Assembly: GCF_014201465.1 (NCBI RefSeq)
Contig: NZ_JACHEP010000026.1
Coordinates: forward strand, 1-43,979
Direction of reading: 5' to 3'
DNA from: Anoxybacteroides tepidamans
Lineage (GTDB): Bacteria > Bacillota > Bacilli > Bacillales > Anoxybacillaceae
Length of the DNA: 43,979 nt
How positions within the stretch are numbered: position 1 is the first letter of the stretch; each line of letters begins with the position of its first letter. Made by a program: the position numbers and the translations under genes. Under the pieces are notes generated by a model. That model saw only the letters and a program-made list of their open reading frames with translations. It was not told the DNA's origin and did no database searches. Positions 41,772 through 43,979 of the stretch are shown piece by piece.

Positions 41772-42086
41772 ATGAACATGTCAAAAAAACAAAGAACTTA
41801 TAAAAGCTATTCTCCAGAATTGAAGATGGAAGCCGTTCAAAGAGCCTTGGCGGGAGAGAGTGTAAAAGTCATTGCACATCATCTTGAGATTACAGATCCT
41901 GACTATATTTATAAATGGATAGATCAGTATGAAATGTATGGGGAAGTAGGACTAAAACGAAAAGTTAGAAATCATCCTGAAATGGACAAGGATTTCATCA
42001 TACGAGAACTAGAGATGGAGAATGAAATTTTAAAAAAGTATCTGCAAATTCTGAAAAGGGAGGGAAGACAGCGAAGTTCAAAGTAG
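41772..42086 (+). CDS. IS3-family transposase orfA (helix-turn-helix)
   Basis: 104 residues or 102 if the second ATG (41778) is used, which has better spacing to GGAAGGAG. The HTH is YSPELKMEAVQRALAGESVK ... IYKWIDQYEMYGEVGL, with a leucine-zipper-like end (IRELEMENEILKKYLQILK). It binds the element's ends. At 42032-42038 the heptamer A-AAA-AAG can cause a -1 frameshift into orfB to give the full transposase. Confidence 0.88.
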   Translation: MNMSKKQRTYKSYSPELKMEAVQRALAGESVKVIAHHLEITDPDYIYKWIDQYEMYGEVGLKRKVRNHPEMDKDFIIRELEMENEILKKYLQILKREGRQRSSK

Positions 42087-42946
42087 TAGACGAACTGAAA
42101 ACGAAATACCCGATTGCTAAAATATGTGAAAAACTAAATATTTCAAGAGCTGGTTACTATAAATACTTGAAAACAAAGGGGAAGAAGAGAAGAAAAGAGT
42201 CTAAGAAAGACCAACAATTAAAAGAATATATCTCTTTGATTTTCCATGAACACAAAGGGAGATATGGATATCGAAAAATTCACGCAGTATTAAACAATCA
42301 ATATCAACTACCTGTAAGTGAAAAAGTTGTACGTCGACTAATGAGAGAATTAGGATTAAAATGTCAATCTCGTATGAAACGAAAACAACCCGCCAAAGTG
42401 AAAAAAGCAACTTCCGCTGGATATATTTATGAAAATCTATTAAAAAGAAACTTTTCCACGACACGTTTGAATGAAAAATGGGTCACAGATGTCACGGAAA
42501 TTGCCGTGGAAGATAAAAAGCTATTTGTTTCTGCCGTTATGGATTTACACAACAATGAAATTATCGGGCATCAGATTTCATCAACACACGATGTTCAACT
42601 TGTGGAAGATTCCCTATTATATGCATTAGAAATCAGACACATCAAGGATTCCTTAATTCTTCATTCAGATCAAGGAATGCCATATCGATCAACAAGATGG
42701 AAAACGCTGATGGATACATTTTCGATCACACCAAGTATGTCGAGAAAAGCGAATGCGCTTGATAACGCATGCATAGAAAGCTTTTTCTCCTACCTTAAAA
42801 CAGGGATGGAGCAGGACTTGCGACGTACGAAAAGTGTGGAAGAGGTAACACAGCTTATCCATGATTACATTCGCTATTACAACCACCAACGTATACAAGG
42901 TGTTCTTCATTATCAGACACCGACTCAATATGCAAAGGCTAGTTAA
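42038..42946 (+). CDS. IS3-family transposase orfB (DDE integrase core)
   Basis: About 302 residues counted from the frameshift site; an internal ATG at 42167 is also in frame. An HTH_21-like N-terminal segment (GRYGYRKIHAVLNNQYQLPV) is followed by the integrase core: Asp in WVTDVTEI, Asp in LILHSDQGMPY and Glu in NACIESFFSYLK, the D,D(35)E triad, with a KT-rich end (YNHQRIQGVLHYQTPTQYAK). Appears intact, so the element may be active. Confidence 0.9.
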   Translation, partial: VSANSEKGGKTAKFKVVDELKTKYPIAKICEKLNISRAGYYKYLKTKGKKRRKESKKDQQLKEYISLIFHEHKGRYGYRKIHAVLNNQYQLPVSEKVVRRLMRELGLKCQSRMKRKQPAKVKKATSAGYIYENLLKRNFSTTRLNEKWVTDVTEIAVEDKKLFVSAVMDLHNNEIIGHQISSTHDVQLVEDSLLYALEIRHIKDSLILHSDQGMPYRSTRWKTLMDTFSITPSMSRKANALDNACIESFFSYLKTGMEQDLRRTKSVEEVTQLIHDYIRYYNHQRIQGVLHYQTPTQYAKAS

Positions 42947-43275
42947 CAACGAGCACAAGTGGGCTATATTTCCTCCTTCTCGTCTTACCGACCTCTCCTC
43001 AGAACTCCGTGGGGCTGTCAAGTGCTCTCCTTAACAGTTTCACGGGGTTCTGAGACACTAGGAAAAAGACGAGAAAAGGAAAGGAACCAGAGCTTTATCA
43101 CTCTGATTCCTTCACGTTAACTGAATTTATACTGTCTACTTTTCGGATCGCAGTGCACAGGCACCACGAAAAATAAGTTCATCCACCAACTATTTGGAAT
43201 GGTTGCTTAAAGTCAGATTCCATGGGAATCTATATGATGTCTCTTTCAAACGAATACATTTTTTGCACCAGAACC

Positions 43276-43737
43276 TTATTGTTGATAAGGGGATTTACGA
43301 AGTTTTATCATGAATAGTTCTGGATTATCAATCGGCTCAAATCCATATTTGCTATATAATGAATGTGCGTCTTTAGTAGCTAACATGAACCTACGAATGC
43401 CTTGTAGTTCGTGATGATTGGTAATAATTTCCATTAACCATTTTGATAATCCTAATTTACGATAGTCTGGTAATATAAACACATCGCAAAGATACGCATA
43501 TGTCGCTAAATCTGTTATCACCCTTGCAAATCCAACTTGTTCACCAACTTCATTACTTATTTCACCTTTATAAACCCCAAAACATAAGGGTGTATTTTCA
43601 ATTGACTTTATTACTATTTCTTTCGGTATCCCCTTTGACCAGTAAGCTTCTTGGCTCAAAAAATTATGTATTAAATCTACATCTAAGTATTTTTTATTAG
43701 TAGAAATCGAAAATCCTTTATTTATCCATATATCCAT
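43276..43737 (-). CDS. GNAT-family N-acetyltransferase
   Basis: 153 residues. The acetyl-CoA binding region is CDVFILPDYRKLGLSKWLME, the V-x-x-x-x-[RQ]-x-x-G-[LI] pattern in slightly relaxed form; it is followed by RRFMLATKDAHSLYSKYGFE, the usual C-terminal strand. AGGGGGG precedes the ATG. A single gene at the edge of the island. Substrate unknown. Confidence 0.85.
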   Translation of the reverse strand: MDIWINKGFSISTNKKYLDVDLIHNFLSQEAYWSKGIPKEIVIKSIENTPLCFGVYKGEISNEVGEQVGFARVITDLATYAYLCDVFILPDYRKLGLSKWLMEIITNHHELQGIRRFMLATKDAHSLYSKYGFEPIDNPELFMIKLRKSPYQQ

Positions 43738-43748
43738 TGCAAGCCCCC

Positions 43749-43979
43749 CTAAACCTTTTTGGTACTGTCAAAAGTTTTAAAGACATACCCTTGATTTTTG
43801 TTGATTTTACGCAATCAATGATAAAAAAAGCTTGCCACCCCTGTTGTTTGCGGTATGATTGAGGTAACGACACCTACCAACCAAAAACAAAGGAGTGACA
43901 AGCTTGTTACCTCAATTATTAGCGTATTTGTTTGAAATAATCAAGACCCAATATCAAATTATTATTTATTTGATGGGTG
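43749..43979 (+). mobile_element. 5' end of a probable insertion sequence, cut by the window
   Basis: A reading frame starts at TTG 43904 after AAAGGAG and continues to the edge (LLPQLLAYLFEIIKTQYQII ...). The upstream GGTACTGTCAAAAGTTTT (about 43761) looks like an element end. The family cannot be named from 25 codons. Confidence 0.4.

Larger units (their letters stand above)
41712..43144 (+). mobile_element. IS3-family insertion sequence
   Basis: Contains orfA and orfB with a -1 slippery site, between imperfect ends GAAAGTAGACATGTATAAAT (left) and, inverted, AAAAGTAGACAGTATAAAT (right, about 43120-43143). The exact end bases and the target duplication are uncertain. Past orfB (42976-43076) a long inverted repeat pairs CTCGTCTT with AAGACGAG and CTCAGAACTCCGTGG with a CACGGGGTTCTGAG arm; it belongs to the element or is a terminator within it. 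Confidence 0.85.

Overview
The window looks like chromosomal DNA of a moderately thermophilic, low-to-mid GC Bacillaceae, most likely the Anoxybacillus/Geobacillus group. The support is strong Shine-Dalgarno sites with frequent TTG and GTG starts, Bacillus-type operons (sdpRI, ahpCF with a PerR box, ydbST, ypiB/reoY) and many Rpn-type nuclease genes. This is inference from gene content; no database was consulted. I see no rRNA, tRNA or CRISPR array.

Layout. (1) About 0-9.4 kb is ordinary chromosome, nearly all on the minus strand: a YbjQ-family protein, an aldo/keto reductase, a Uma2-family nuclease, sdpR-sdpI, ahpC-ahpF, ydbS-ydbT and a YpiB/ReoY protein, with two small non-autonomous elements. 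(2) About 9.4-31.3 kb is an accessory island. Its centrepiece is a three-gene pPIWI-RE operon (PD-(D/E)XK/zinc-ribbon nuclease, DinG-like helicase, PIWI-RE protein) at 11.7-18.4 kb. Around it lie a HEPN/MNT toxin-antitoxin pair, a decayed GmrSD restriction gene, an XRE regulator with a small partner, a four-gene PP-loop/NUDIX/EamA/HAD operon, a HipA-like kinase paired with a HIRAN protein, a VapBC-like PIN pair, an unknown two-gene pair and Rpn-nuclease copies in several states of decay. (3) About 32.7-36.4 kb is a five-gene operon: Ycf46-like AAA ATPase, a small DUF1257/Ycf35-like protein, DUF2997, a membrane helix-hairpin-helix protein and a 4Fe-4S radical-SAM protein. (4) About 37.8-40.8 kb is a two-gene unit: a membrane coiled-coil protein and a membrane protein carrying a PD-(D/E)XK-like nuclease core. 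(5) The last 3 kb holds a MITE, an IS3-family element, a GNAT acetyltransferase and the 5' end of a probable further transposase.

Repeats tie the island together. A roughly 245-bp TA-targeting MITE is present three times; two copies interrupt recognisable sequence in a way that reveals the TA duplication. The Rpn gene and its roughly 260-bp leader occur as one full-length copy, one variant-tail copy, one frameshifted copy and one internally deleted copy. A hairpin ending in a GGGGxGTGACAG(GCACC)-type motif recurs at least six times.

Working together: the pPIWI-RE operon is the best candidate for an unusual system, a predicted nucleic-acid-guided or R-loop-directed interference module that has been little characterised. 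The Ycf46-like operon and the coiled-coil/nuclease pair are two further candidate systems whose biochemistry I cannot name from sequence alone.
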